From Salipiger mangrovisoli (lineage in GTDB: Bacteria; Pseudomonadota; Alphaproteobacteria; Rhodobacterales; Rhodobacteraceae), in NCBI RefSeq assembly GCF_015223355.1, contig NZ_JADFFK010000002.1, positions 1 through 64,000 of the forward strand: a stretch of 64,000 nucleotides of DNA, read 5' to 3'. How positions within the stretch are numbered: the stretch's first letter is position 1; the number at the start of each line of letters is the position of its first letter. The notes beneath the pieces were generated by a model. The model saw nothing but the letters and a program-made list of their open reading frames with translations. It made no database searches and was not told where the DNA came from. This document shows, one piece after another, positions 21,227-29,666 of this stretch. A program made the position numbers and the translations under genes.

Positions 21227-22591
21227 CTACCCTGCCTGCCTGCCCCGCGTGCCGCGCGGGCCAGCTAGGCCAGCTCCGGACCGCCGCAGCAGCAGGGTCA
21301 GGCGCGCGAACGCCGCTTCCGGCCCCTGCGGCGCCGATTCCGCAAAAAATCCGTCCAACTCCGTCCAGATGCGAATCGCCTGATCCAGCACCGGATCCTC
21401 GCCATCGCGATAGAGCCCAGCGCGGATCATCGCCTCCGATCTCGCATAGGCTCCGAGCAGGTGCCGCACCTTCATCAGGATCTCGTTCTCTTCGGGGCTC
21501 GCCGCCTCGGGCAAGCTGCGCGACACCGACCGCAGGATGTCGATGGCCGGATAGCGCCCGCGCTCGGCGATCTCGCGGCTGAGCACCGTGTGGCCATCGA
21601 GCACACCGCGCAGGATATCGGCGATGGGCTCCTCCATGTCCGAGCCCGCCACAAGAACCGAAAAGACCGCCGTGATGTCACCGGTTCCCGCCAACCCCGG
21701 TCCGGCACGTTCGGCCAGCCGCATGATCTGATGCGCCGTCGAGGGGGGGAAGCCGCGAAGTGCCGGCAATTCCCCCGCGGCAATGGCCACCTCGCGGTAT
21801 GCCTCGGCGAAGCGGGTGACGGAATCGGCGAGGAAGAGCACCTGGCGTCCCTGGTCGCGGAAATGCTCGGCCACGGTCATCGCCGCCATCGCGCAGCGCC
21901 GCCGCTCAAGGGGCGAACGGTCCGAGGTTGCCGCCACCACCACCGAGCGCGCCATGCCCTCCGGGCCCAGCACGTTGTGCACGAAGTCATGCAGCTCCCG
22001 CCCACGCTCGCCGACCAGCGCCAGCACAACGACCTCTGCCGACATGCCCCGGGCCAGGGCCGCCAGAAGTCGCGACTTTCCCACGCCGGAGCCTGCGAAG
22101 AGCCCGATCCTCTGGCCACGCACGATGGGCAGCACGGTGTCGAAGGCGGCAAGCCCGGTGGGCAGGCGTGCGCCCAGCCCGCGCCGCCGCGCCGCGGGCG
22201 GCGGGCTGCCCCGGATCGAGCGCAGCCGCGGACCGGGGCTGATCGGCGCACCGTCGAGCGGCAGCCCGTAGGGGTCGATCACCCGGCCGATCCAGCTATC
22301 CGAGGGGGCCAGCCCCGGTGCCCCGAGCACCGCCACGCGGTCGCCCTGCGACACGCCCTCCAGGCCATCGTCGGGCAGCATCGCGACCAGCTCCTCGCGG
22401 ATGCGCAGCACCTCTCCCTCGAGCGGGCCGACATCGCGCATCAGCCGCAGCCGATCCCCGATCCGCGCCCTATGCGCCAGACCGCGCACCCAGATCACTG
22501 TCCCTTCGACCGAGCGCACCCGGCCCACCGCATGCACCGGCTGGACCGCCGCGATGCGCCGGCGCAGCGCGGCGATCTCAGTCTCTTCCAT
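21227..22591 (-). CDS. fliI: flagellum-specific ATPase FliI
   Basis: A 454-residue ATPase related to the F1 beta subunit that powers the flagellar type III export apparatus. Walker A AGSGVGKS is at residues 166-173, Walker B in VLFLADSVTRFAEA, and the catalytic-site LVGERGRE segment follows Walker A. The C-terminal region is a little degenerate but complete. Its regulator FliH was not found in the window; a FliJ-like protein is at 27367-27801. Divergent from flgB across about 98 bases holding a CtrA-type box. Confidence 0.96.
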   Translation of the reverse strand: MEETEIAALRRRIAAVQPVHAVGRVRSVEGTVIWVRGLAHRARIGDRLRLMRDVGPLEGEVLRIREELVAMLPDDGLEGVSQGDRVAVLGAPGLAPSDSWIGRVIDPYGLPLDGAPISPGPRLRSIRGSPPPAARRRGLGARLPTGLAAFDTVLPIVRGQRIGLFAGSGVGKSRLLAALARGMSAEVVVLALVGERGRELHDFVHNVLGPEGMARSVVVAATSDRSPLERRRCAMAAMTVAEHFRDQGRQVLFLADSVTRFAEAYREVAIAAGELPALRGFPPSTAHQIMRLAERAGPGLAGTGDITAVFSVLVAGSDMEEPIADILRGVLDGHTVLSREIAERGRYPAIDILRSVSRSLPEAASPEENEILMKVRHLLGAYARSEAMIRAGLYRDGEDPVLDQAIRIWTELDGFFAESAPQGPEAAFARLTLLLRRSGAGLAGPRGTRGRQAG

Positions 22592-22651
22592 CGGGCAACT
22601 CCATCGGCAGGACCCTTCCGCAGGTTCAAACCTTTTCTAAACGAATCGCCG

Positions 22652-22666
22652 TTAAGCCTTGGTTGA
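22652..22666. promoter_or_regulatory. CtrA-type box between fliI and flgB
   Basis: TTAA-N7-TTGA (22652-22655 and 22663-22666) matches 7 of 8 positions of the CtrA consensus, in the short gap between divergent fliI and the flgB operon. A GANTC site starts at 22643. Together they suggest cell-cycle control of early basal-body genes. Confidence 0.55.
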
Positions 22667-22689
22667 AGCCAATCGAGGGAGAAGCCCCG

Positions 22690-23082
22690 ATGTTCCAGAC
22701 CCTGGACGTGTTTCGCACCGCCATTGCCATGGCCCGCCACGCGGGTGCCACGCAGGCGGCAAGCGCACAGAACATCGCCAATGCCGATACGCCGGACTAC
22801 CGGGGGATCGACCTGCCGGCCTTTGCCGAAACCCTGCGCAATGCCCCCCTGCAGATGCGTGCCACGCGCCCCGCCCATCTGGGTGGCCAGCGCGACGGGT
22901 GGTCCGGCGGCGCCGATATCCACGACCTGACTGAGCGGCGGCGGGCAGAGGATCCCAATGGCAACACCGTGTCGCTGGAGGTCGAGATGCTGCAGGCGGT
23001 CGATGCGCAGCGCGCCCATGAGCGTGCGCTCGCCATCTATCGTTCCAACCTCACGCTGCTGCGCGCCAGCCTCGGCAACTGA
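22690..23082 (+). CDS. flgB: flagellar basal-body rod protein FlgB
   Basis: A 130-residue proximal rod subunit. The rod-family N-terminal pattern ASAQNIANADTPDYRG is near residues 24-39, and the C-terminal helix (MLQAVDAQRAHERALAIYR) is typical. ATG 22690 is chosen over a longer open frame. First gene of the operon flgB-flgC-fliE-fliQ-flgF-flgG-flgA-flgH-fliL. Confidence 0.95.
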   Translation: MFQTLDVFRTAIAMARHAGATQAASAQNIANADTPDYRGIDLPAFAETLRNAPLQMRATRPAHLGGQRDGWSGGADIHDLTERRRAEDPNGNTVSLEVEMLQAVDAQRAHERALAIYRSNLTLLRASLGN

Positions 23083-23097
23083 TCAGGGAGGTGAGAG

Positions 23098-23490
23098 ATG
23101 AGTGCCTTTTCCAACGCGCTTTCAGTCACCGCGAGCGGCTTGCAGGCCCAGTCCATGCGGCTGCGGACACTTGCCGAGAATATCGCCAACGCCGACACGC
23201 CGGGCTACCGGCGCAAGACCATCCCCTTCGATGCCGAGCAGGCCGCCAGCTCGGAGATGACCCGCGTCGTGCCCGGCCGGGTCGCGCTCGACCGCAAGGA
23301 CCTCGTGCAGATCTACGATCCCGGCCATCCGCTCGCCGACAGTACCGGCCATTACCTCGGCTCCAACGTCGATCTGCTGATCGAACTGGCCGACGCCCGC
23401 GAGGCGCAGCGCAGCTACGAGGCGAACCTCAAGATGTTCGAGCAGACGCGCCAGATGTCCTCGGCGCTGCTCGACCTGCTGCGCAGGTGA
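23098..23490 (+). CDS. flgC: flagellar basal-body rod protein FlgC
   Basis: A 130-residue rod subunit adjacent to FlgB. It has the N-terminal rod motif LAENIANADTPGYRRK (about residues 25-40) and the C-terminal helix SYEANLKMFEQTRQM. GGGAGGTGAGAG precedes the ATG. It lies 15 bases after flgB. Confidence 0.97.
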   Translation: MSAFSNALSVTASGLQAQSMRLRTLAENIANADTPGYRRKTIPFDAEQAASSEMTRVVPGRVALDRKDLVQIYDPGHPLADSTGHYLGSNVDLLIELADAREAQRSYEANLKMFEQTRQMSSALLDLLRR

Positions 23491-23535
23491 CCTGCGCCTC
23501 ACACGCCACCCGAAACACCGTGAAAGGAATTCAGA

Positions 23536-23826
23536 ATGGATGTCCGATCGCTTTTTGCCGCACAGCAATATGCCGCCCTGCGCCCCGCCACCGAGCCGGA
23601 GCCCGGGGCAGAGGGGGCCGGGCCCCGGCTGGCCAGCGCGGTCCGCGACTTCGCCGCGACCCTGGACGAGGCCGAGAGCATGGCCACCTCGGCGATGACC
23701 GGCGACGCCGATCCGCACGCCCTGGTCCAAGCCCTGGCGCAATCCGAGCTGGCCGTCGAAACCGTAGTGACGCTGCGCAACAAGGTGGTCGAGGCCTATC
23801 AGGAACTTCTCCGGATGCCGGTCTGA
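23536..23826 (+). CDS. fliE: flagellar hook-basal body protein FliE
   Basis: A 96-residue protein joining the MS ring to the proximal rod. The C-terminal family segment LAQSELAVETVVTLRNKVVEAYQE is clear (about residues 68-91); the N-terminal part is variable. AAAGGA lies upstream of the ATG. Its partner FliF was not found in the window. Confidence 0.93.
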   Translation: MDVRSLFAAQQYAALRPATEPEPGAEGAGPRLASAVRDFAATLDEAESMATSAMTGDADPHALVQALAQSELAVETVVTLRNKVVEAYQELLRMPV

Positions 23827-23829
23827 CCC

Positions 23830-24099
23830 ATGCTGAACGAAACCATCTTCTTCGACACGCTGCGCCAGGGACTCTGGGTCGCGACCGTCACGTCCCTGCC
23901 AATTCTCTCTGCGGCGCTCGTCGCGGGTGTGGCGGTCGGACTGTTCCAGGCACTGACCTCGATTCAGGAAATGACCCTGACCTTCGTGCCCAAGCTGCTG
24001 GCCATCGTCCTCACCTTCTGGGTTTCGATGAGCTACATGACCGAGACGCTGGTGGCCTTCTTCCAGTCCCGCGTCCTGCCGATGATCACCGGGGGCTGA
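23830..24099 (+). CDS. fliQ: flagellar export gate protein FliQ
   Basis: An 89-residue inner-membrane protein of the type III export gate (FliPQR). Two hydrophobic helices (about residues 14-40 and 50-78) flank the conserved FQALTSIQEMTLTFVPK loop. It starts three bases after the fliE stop. FliR and FlhA/FlhB are encoded in the convergent block, but FliP was not found here. Confidence 0.96.
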   Translation: MLNETIFFDTLRQGLWVATVTSLPILSAALVAGVAVGLFQALTSIQEMTLTFVPKLLAIVLTFWVSMSYMTETLVAFFQSRVLPMITGG

Positions 24100-24108
24100 G
24101 GGGCTGAG

Positions 24109-24822
24109 ATGGAAACCTCCGGCTACACCGTCCTGTCGCGCCAGAGCGGCTTGCTGCGCGAGCTGCAACTCGTCGCCAACAATGTCGCCAATGCGAACAC
24201 CACGGGCTACCGCCAGCAGGGGCTGGTTTTCTCGGAATTCATCCGCACGACCGATCGCGGCGGATCGGTCTCGATGAGCGCCGCGCATGTGCGCAACAGC
24301 TCGTTCGTCCAGGGTGCGATCACCCGCACCGGCGCCGCGCTCGACCTGGCGATCGAAGGCGAGGGCTTCTTTCTCGTGCAGACCGCCGCTGGTGAGCGGC
24401 TGACCCGGAACGGTGCCTTCACCACCAATGCCCAGGGCGACCTTGTCACCCACGACGGCAACCCGGTGCTCAGTGCCGGCGGCGGGCCGGTCTTCGTGCC
24501 CCCCGGCGCCGACGATCTCGCCGTGGCGCGGGACGGCACGCTCAGCAGCGGCGGCCTCCCGATCGGACAGATCGGTCTCGTCCGCCCAAGCGATCTCAAG
24601 GCACTCGAGCGTGAGGGCGCCACGCTGTTCCGCACGTCCGGCGCCACCGAGCCGGTCGACAGCCCGAAGATCATCCAGGGCGCCCTGGAATCCTCGAACG
24701 TCGATCCGATCCTGCAGCTTGCCCGCCTGATCGAGGTGCAGCGCGCCTATGAAATGGGGCAGGGCTTTCTCGATCGCGAGGACGAGCGCCAGCGCACAAC
24801 AATAAAGGCCCTGTTCACATGA
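24109..24822 (+). CDS. flgF: flagellar basal-body rod protein FlgF
   Basis: A 237-residue proximal rod protein. The N-terminal motif LVANNVANANTTGYRQQ is near residues 22-38, followed by the FlgF/G/E beta domain (IEGEGFFLVQT, TRNGAF) and the C-terminal pattern ending in LIEVQRAYEMGQ. It lies between fliQ and flgG in the same operon. Confidence 0.94.
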   Translation: METSGYTVLSRQSGLLRELQLVANNVANANTTGYRQQGLVFSEFIRTTDRGGSVSMSAAHVRNSSFVQGAITRTGAALDLAIEGEGFFLVQTAAGERLTRNGAFTTNAQGDLVTHDGNPVLSAGGGPVFVPPGADDLAVARDGTLSSGGLPIGQIGLVRPSDLKALEREGATLFRTSGATEPVDSPKIIQGALESSNVDPILQLARLIEVQRAYEMGQGFLDREDERQRTTIKALFT

Positions 24823-24850
24823 TCCCGTTCACCGATCCGGAGGTTCGCCG

Positions 24851-25636
24851 ATGCGTGCCCTGAAAATCGCCGCCACCGGCATGAGCGCCCAGCAGATGCG
24901 GGTCGAGGTGATCTCGCACAACCTCTCGAACATGAGCACCACCGGCTACAACGCCCGCCGCGCCGAATTCGCCGATCTCCACTATCAGCAGCTGCACCGC
25001 GCCGGGACCATCAGCGCCTCGGATGGAACCATGCTGCCCACCGGTGTACAGCTTGGCCTAGGCGTGCGACCAGCCGCCGTCTCGGTCAACTTGGCGCAGG
25101 GCAGCTCCTCCGCCACCGGCGGCGATCTCGACATCGCCATCGAGGGTAAGGGCTATCTTGAGGTCACGCTGCCCTCGGGCACCCCGGCCTATACCCGAGA
25201 TGGCGCGCTGAAGCGCAGCGCGGATGGGCTCATCGTCACCTCCGAAGGGCTGCCCGTCGCGCCGGAGATCGCCATTCCCGACGATGCCAAGAGCATCTCG
25301 ATCAACCCGCAGGGCGAGGTCTACGCCTATTTCGACGGCACGGTCGCGGCGCAGTTGCTGGGTCAGTTCACTCTCACCGGATTCACCAATCCGCGCGGGC
25401 TGGAGGCGATCGGCAGCAACCTCTTCAGCGAGACCGAGGCCTCTGGCCCGCCGCTTCAGGGCACCGCCGGTCTGGACGGGCTGGGACGGCTGCGCCAGGG
25501 ATACCTCGAGGAGAGCAGCGTCGATCCGATCTACGAGATCACCGAGCTGATCGAAGCGCAGCGCGGCTACGAACTGAACTCTAAGGTGATCACGGCAGCG
25601 GACCAGATGCTCGCGGCCACGGTCCAGGTGCGCTGA
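24851..25636 (+). CDS. flgG: flagellar basal-body rod protein FlgG
   Basis: A 261-residue distal rod subunit, the usual length for FlgG. It opens with MRALKIAATGMSAQQMRVEV, has NLSNMSTTGYNARRAEF in place of the common N-A-N-T-T-G-Y pattern, and ends with ITELIEAQRGYELNSKVI and a following helix. GGAGG lies eight bases before the ATG. Confidence 0.97.
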   Translation: MRALKIAATGMSAQQMRVEVISHNLSNMSTTGYNARRAEFADLHYQQLHRAGTISASDGTMLPTGVQLGLGVRPAAVSVNLAQGSSSATGGDLDIAIEGKGYLEVTLPSGTPAYTRDGALKRSADGLIVTSEGLPVAPEIAIPDDAKSISINPQGEVYAYFDGTVAAQLLGQFTLTGFTNPRGLEAIGSNLFSETEASGPPLQGTAGLDGLGRLRQGYLEESSVDPIYEITELIEAQRGYELNSKVITAADQMLAATVQVR

Positions 25637-25638
25637 TC

Positions 25639-26058
25639 ATGATGTGGGCCCTGCTCCTCCTGTTTCTCGCCGGCGGGCCGGCCCAGGCCGAAAGCGTCAT
25701 GGCGACGCGGACAATTCGTGCGCAAGAGGTCATCGCGCCAGACGCCGTGCGCCTTGACCCGCGCAGCGCCGACGGCGCGGCCGAGACGTTGCAGGCGGTG
25801 ATTGGCCGCGAGACGCAGGTCGCCGTCTACGCCGGCCAGCCGGTGCTGGCCGCGCAGCTGTCGGAGCCTGCCCTGATCGACCGCAACCAGCTCGTCGAGC
25901 TGGTCTACGAACACGCCGGCCTGCGCATCGTCACCGAGGGGCGCGCCATGTCCCGAGGCAGCGCCGGAGAACGGATTCGCGTGATGAACCTCTCGTCGCG
26001 CAGCCTTCTAGTGGGCACGATCCGCCCAGACGGTCAGGTCGATGTTTCACCGGAGTGA
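25639..26058 (+). CDS. flgA: flagellar P-ring assembly chaperone FlgA
   Basis: A 139-residue periplasmic chaperone for FlgI. An N-terminal signal peptide (hydrophobic core residues 3-12, cleavage likely after AQA) is followed by a SAF-type domain (TIRAQEVIAPDAVRL) and the C-terminal beta domain with RIRVMNLSSRS. The first two codons are both ATG (25639 or 25642), so the exact start is open. It begins just after the flgG stop. Confidence 0.92.
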   Translation: MMWALLLLFLAGGPAQAESVMATRTIRAQEVIAPDAVRLDPRSADGAAETLQAVIGRETQVAVYAGQPVLAAQLSEPALIDRNQLVELVYEHAGLRIVTEGRAMSRGSAGERIRVMNLSSRSLLVGTIRPDGQVDVSPE

Positions 26059-26061
26059 GCC

Positions 26062-26790
26062 ATGACACATCGCGCCCCGTTGCTGTTTTGCCTGCTGCTC
26101 ATCGCCGCCTGCACGCGGCTCGACCATTTCGGAAGACCCCCGGGCTTCACCCCCAAGGAAGACGGCGCCGAACACGCCGCGATGGCTTATTCCTCCGCCA
26201 GCGATCCGGGGCTGCCGCTGCGGATCACCGACCATGCCTCGCTCTGGAGCGGCGCGCGCGGCTCGCTGCTCGGCGACCGCCGTGCCGTGCGCAGCGGCGA
26301 CATCCTCACCGTGGTGATCGAGATCGACGAGCAGGCCGAGATTTCCAACGCCACCGACCGCGCGCGTTCCGGCTCTGAAAGCCTCGGGATCCCCGAGTTC
26401 TTCGGCTATCCGCAACGCCACGAGGCGACGATGACCGACGGCACCTCGCTGGCCACGGCGGTGGACATCAGCAGCTCCAGCAGTTCCAGCGGCGACGGTT
26501 CGGTGAAGCGCAACGAGAAACTCACGCTGCGGGTCGCCGCCACGATCACCAGGGTGCTGCCCAACGGCGTGCTGGAAATCTCCGGCTTGCAGGAGGTGCG
26601 CGTCAATTTCGAGATGCGGGAATTGCTGGTGTCCGGCTATGTCCGGCCCGAGGATATCTCGCGCCAGAACGAGATCACATATGACAAGATCGCCTCGGCG
26701 CGGATTTCTTATGGCGGGCGCGGACAGATCAGCGACATGCAGCAGCCGCGTTACGGTCAGCAGGCGCTCGATGCGATCCTTCCGTTCTGA
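26062..26790 (+). CDS. flgH: flagellar L-ring lipoprotein FlgH
   Basis: A 242-residue outer-membrane lipoprotein forming the L ring. The lipobox LIAAC puts the acylated cysteine near residue 17. The conserved SLWSGARGSLLGDRRAVRSGD region and the C-terminal beta structure with LVSGYVRPEDIS are diagnostic. A Ser-rich run is at about residues 135-143. Four bases separate it from flgA. Confidence 0.97.
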   Translation: MTHRAPLLFCLLLIAACTRLDHFGRPPGFTPKEDGAEHAAMAYSSASDPGLPLRITDHASLWSGARGSLLGDRRAVRSGDILTVVIEIDEQAEISNATDRARSGSESLGIPEFFGYPQRHEATMTDGTSLATAVDISSSSSSSGDGSVKRNEKLTLRVAATITRVLPNGVLEISGLQEVRVNFEMRELLVSGYVRPEDISRQNEITYDKIASARISYGGRGQISDMQQPRYGQQALDAILPF

Positions 26791-26799
26791 GAGAAGCGT

Positions 26800-27354
26800 A
26801 TGAAAAAGCTGCTTCCCCTCCTCCTCGCGCTTCTGGGCACTGCCGCGGGCGTCGGCGCGGGCATTTTCCTCGCCCCGGGTTCCGGGAAATCGACCGATCA
26901 TGCCCCCGCGCCCGCGGGAGCACCCGAGCATGAGGGTGCGGCACCTTCCGACGACACGGATCCCCATGCGCCCGCGGCGGATCACGCCGGGCCGGATCAT
27001 GCCGAAGCGGAGAGTGACGGCCATGGCGGAGAAACGGAATACGTGAAGCTCAACAACCAGTTCGTCGTTCCGGTTGTCGAAGACGCACGCGTCGGTGCCC
27101 TCGTCGTGCTCTCGATCTCGCTCGAGGTTACCGCCGGAAGCGCCGCCGGTATCTTTGACGCGGAGCCCAAGCTGCGCGACGGCTTCCTGCGCACGCTGTT
27201 CGATCACGCCAACATCGGCGGTTTTGACGGCAATTTCACCGAAACCCCGCGCATGGAATCGCTGCGTCGCGTGCTTTTCGAGACCGCGCGCAACATTCTC
27301 GGCCCACGGGTCAAGGATGTGCTGATCACCGATATCGCTCGGCAGGACAATTAA
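26800..27354 (+). CDS. fliL: flagellar basal-body-associated protein FliL (divergent linker)
   Basis: A 184-residue protein with one N-terminal membrane helix (about residues 4-25), then a linker of about 50 residues rich in His, Asp, Pro and Ala, and a FliL/stomatin-like domain (about 80-184) with KLNNQFVVPV and the LRDGFLRTLFDHAN and VKDVLITDI segments. FliL surrounds the MotAB stator and raises torque. The linker is longer and more His/Asp-rich than I expect. It is the last gene of the flgB operon; fliP, which often follows fliL in this class, is absent. Confidence 0.88.
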   Translation: MKKLLPLLLALLGTAAGVGAGIFLAPGSGKSTDHAPAPAGAPEHEGAAPSDDTDPHAPAADHAGPDHAEAESDGHGGETEYVKLNNQFVVPVVEDARVGALVVLSISLEVTAGSAAGIFDAEPKLRDGFLRTLFDHANIGGFDGNFTETPRMESLRRVLFETARNILGPRVKDVLITDIARQDN

Positions 27355-27366
27355 CATCTCCGCGGG

Positions 27367-27801
27367 TCAGCCTCGGCCGCCAGCGTGCTGCCAAAGGCGC
27401 AGCGCCGCCAGCGCTTCCAGCGCTCGCTCCTCGGCAGCAAGCTGCCGTGCGACCCGGTCGTCGCGGCTGCGATCGACGATCTGGCGTGCAGCCATGTCCC
27501 GCGAAAACGCAGCGCGCGCGGCCCTGCTGCTATAGCCCTGCCGGGCACGGGCCTCTGCCAGGCCAAGCTGCACCACCGCACGTCGGCGCAGCAACTCGCC
27601 CTGCCAAAGCGCCGCCATGCCCAGGAGCTGATGCGCGCCCATCGCCGGCCCTTCGTCCAGGGCTGCCATGCGCAATGCGTCGATGCGGTCGCGCTCGGCG
27701 CGGAGACTCGTCTCGGCGTCCAGATCGCGCCTGTAGGCTGCCAGCGCGCGGTCGCGCAACAGCGCCGAGACCCGCAGGAGATCGGCCTCCGACCGGTTCA
27801 T
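27367..27801 (-). CDS. FliJ-like helical protein
   Basis: A 144-residue, Arg/Ala/Leu-rich, almost entirely helical protein with no signal peptide, consistent with the coiled-coil export stalk FliJ. Its ATG overlaps the flhB stop (ATGA), so it is the last gene of the flhA-fliR-flhB block. FliJ is poorly conserved, and the identification rests on size, coiled-coil composition and position. It converges on fliL with only 12 bases between the stops. Confidence 0.55.
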   Translation of the reverse strand: MNRSEADLLRVSALLRDRALAAYRRDLDAETSLRAERDRIDALRMAALDEGPAMGAHQLLGMAALWQGELLRRRAVVQLGLAEARARQGYSSRAARAAFSRDMAARQIVDRSRDDRVARQLAAEERALEALAALRLWQHAGGRG

Positions 27802-28892
27802 GACCCGCGCCGCCACCCACGGCGGGCGCGGGCGCGCATCTCTTCGGAAAAGCGGATTGCTGCGGCAACGGGTCGATAGAACTCGGGGGCGATCTGCGCG
27901 CCGATTTCGGTCGTCGCGTAGAGCGCGCGCGCGGTGGCCGGGTCGGAATGCACCGGCACCCCGTGCTCGGCGGCGATCTCGCGAATCCGCCGGGCCATCT
28001 CGTCCTGGCCCTTGGCGATGCAGATCGGGGCCGAACCGGGTGTGCGATCCCAGCGCAGAGCGACAGCGTAATGAGTCGGGTTCGTGATCACGACGTCGGC
28101 GCGCGGCAAATCGGCGATCATCCGGCTGAGCGCGATTTCCTGCGCCCGGAGCCGCCGCTGCTGCTTGAACATCGGGTCGCCCTCGGCTTCCTTCTGCTCG
28201 TCGCGCAACTCTTTCTGGGACATGCGGTTGCGACTCAGATGCTCGGCGTTCTGCCAAATCAAATCGAGCATGCCGAGCGCCAGCGCCACCAGAACCGCCA
28301 GCCCGAGCAGGTCTCGCATCAGTCCTGCCAGGAATTGCGCCGCCGGGCCGGAGTCGAGCGTGACGCTTGCGGCGATCTCTTCAAGCCGCGACGACAGGAA
28401 CAGGCCCAGAACCGCGGAATAGAGACAGAGCTTTCCGAAACTTTTCGAGAACTCGAAGAGCCCGCGGCGGCCGTATTTGTTGCGCGCGTTCTCCAGCGGC
28501 GACAGGCGTTCAAGCTTGGGCATCAGCTTCGAGGGGGTGAAGACCAGGCCGCGGGTCGCGAGGAGCGCCAGCAGCACCGCGAGGGTCGGGGTCAGCAGCC
28601 AGGGCCAGACCGCGTGCACCACCGCGGCCATCAACCCGCCGACCGGCGCGCTCGACGGGTCGTCGAAGAACAGCGTCACCAGCCGGTCGGGCTGGTCGAT
28701 CGGCGCAACCAGCACCCTGCCGAGGGCCTGTAGCGCACCGGGCCCGACCGCCAGCGCGACCAGCAGCAGCCCCATGTAGCCCGCGGCGGTGAGCAGATCC
28801 GGTGCGCGCGCGATGTCACCCTTGCGGCGAGCCTCGTCCAGCTTGCGCTGCGATGGCTCGTGGCTTTTCTCGGACCCCTCTTCCGCCGCCAT
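27798..28892 (-). CDS. flhB: flagellar export switch protein FlhB
   Basis: A 364-residue inner-membrane protein of the export gate that switches substrate class after FliK signalling. Four hydrophobic segments lie between about residues 33 and 215. The autocleavage motif NPTH is at residues 271-274, and cleavage after the Asn is the known switching event. It starts seven bases after the fliR stop and overlaps the FliJ-like gene. The N-terminal SEKSHEPSQRKLDEARRKG is typical. Confidence 0.97.
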   Translation of the reverse strand: MAAEEGSEKSHEPSQRKLDEARRKGDIARAPDLLTAAGYMGLLLVALAVGPGALQALGRVLVAPIDQPDRLVTLFFDDPSSAPVGGLMAAVVHAVWPWLLTPTLAVLLALLATRGLVFTPSKLMPKLERLSPLENARNKYGRRGLFEFSKSFGKLCLYSAVLGLFLSSRLEEIAASVTLDSGPAAQFLAGLMRDLLGLAVLVALALGMLDLIWQNAEHLSRNRMSQKELRDEQKEAEGDPMFKQQRRLRAQEIALSRMIADLPRADVVITNPTHYAVALRWDRTPGSAPICIAKGQDEMARRIREIAAEHGVPVHSDPATARALYATTEIGAQIAPEFYRPVAAAIRFSEEMRARARRGWRRGS

Positions 28893-28898
28893 GAGGCG

Positions 28899-29666
28899 CT
28901 ACCGAAACGGACTTGCGAGGAACCCATCGACCTGCGCCAGCCAGGCCGACAGCAGCATCGGCGCGACCAAGGCCATCAGCGCCATGGCTCCAAGGGTGAT
29001 CACCGGCGCGCCGACGAAGGCGACCATGAGTTGCGGCATCGCCTTGTTGATGAAGCCGAGCGTCAGGTTGTAGAGCGCCGACAGGATGACGAAAGGCGCG
29101 GCGAGCGAAAAGGCCAGGGCAAAGGCATGGCTGACCTCGTTCCGGCTGATCTGCGCCAGAATTGCCGCGTCCGGCAGGGTCATCGGCGGCATCAGCTGGT
29201 AGGACAGGATGAGATAGCCGGCGGCCTTGACGTGAAATCCGGTGCCCATGAGCAGGGCCAGGGCGGCAACACTCAGCACGTGCCCAAGCGCCGGCATCGG
29301 CTCAGCCGCGACGGTGCCGAGCAGCTGTGACAGCGAGGTGGCCTGCGAGGCGATGGTGCCCGCGGTCTGCAGCGCGAACACGAAGAGCCGCAGGATCAGC
29401 CCGAGAAACAGCCCGATCAGGGTTTCGCAGGCCAGCGCCTGCACCAGCAGCGCCAGCGTGGGGGGCCCCGGTGGCAGGAGGATCGCAACGGCGGGCAAGA
29501 TCGCGACGCTCAACAGGAGGGCGAGCATCAGCCGCAGGCGCGGCGGCACCCAGGGTTCGCCCAGTCCCGGCAGCGCGAAGACCGCGGCTCCGACCCGCAG
29601 GAAGACCAGCAGACCAAGCCAGAGCGACTGCGTGCCGAGCGCGATCAACCCACCGAGCCCGGTCAT
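28899..29666 (-). CDS. fliR: flagellar export gate protein FliR
   Basis: A 255-residue multi-spanning membrane protein (about six helices) of the FliPQR export gate. Family segments include the N-terminal FLRVGAAVFALPGLGEPWVPPRLRLMLAL and the central LETLIGL-like ETLIGLFLGLILRL. I chose ATG 29666, which overlaps the flhA stop (ATGA). It sits between flhA and flhB. Confidence 0.95.
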   Translation of the reverse strand: MTGLGGLIALGTQSLWLGLLVFLRVGAAVFALPGLGEPWVPPRLRLMLALLLSVAILPAVAILLPPGPPTLALLVQALACETLIGLFLGLILRLFVFALQTAGTIASQATSLSQLLGTVAAEPMPALGHVLSVAALALLMGTGFHVKAAGYLILSYQLMPPMTLPDAAILAQISRNEVSHAFALAFSLAAPFVILSALYNLTLGFINKAMPQLMVAFVGAPVITLGAMALMALVAPMLLSAWLAQVDGFLASPFR

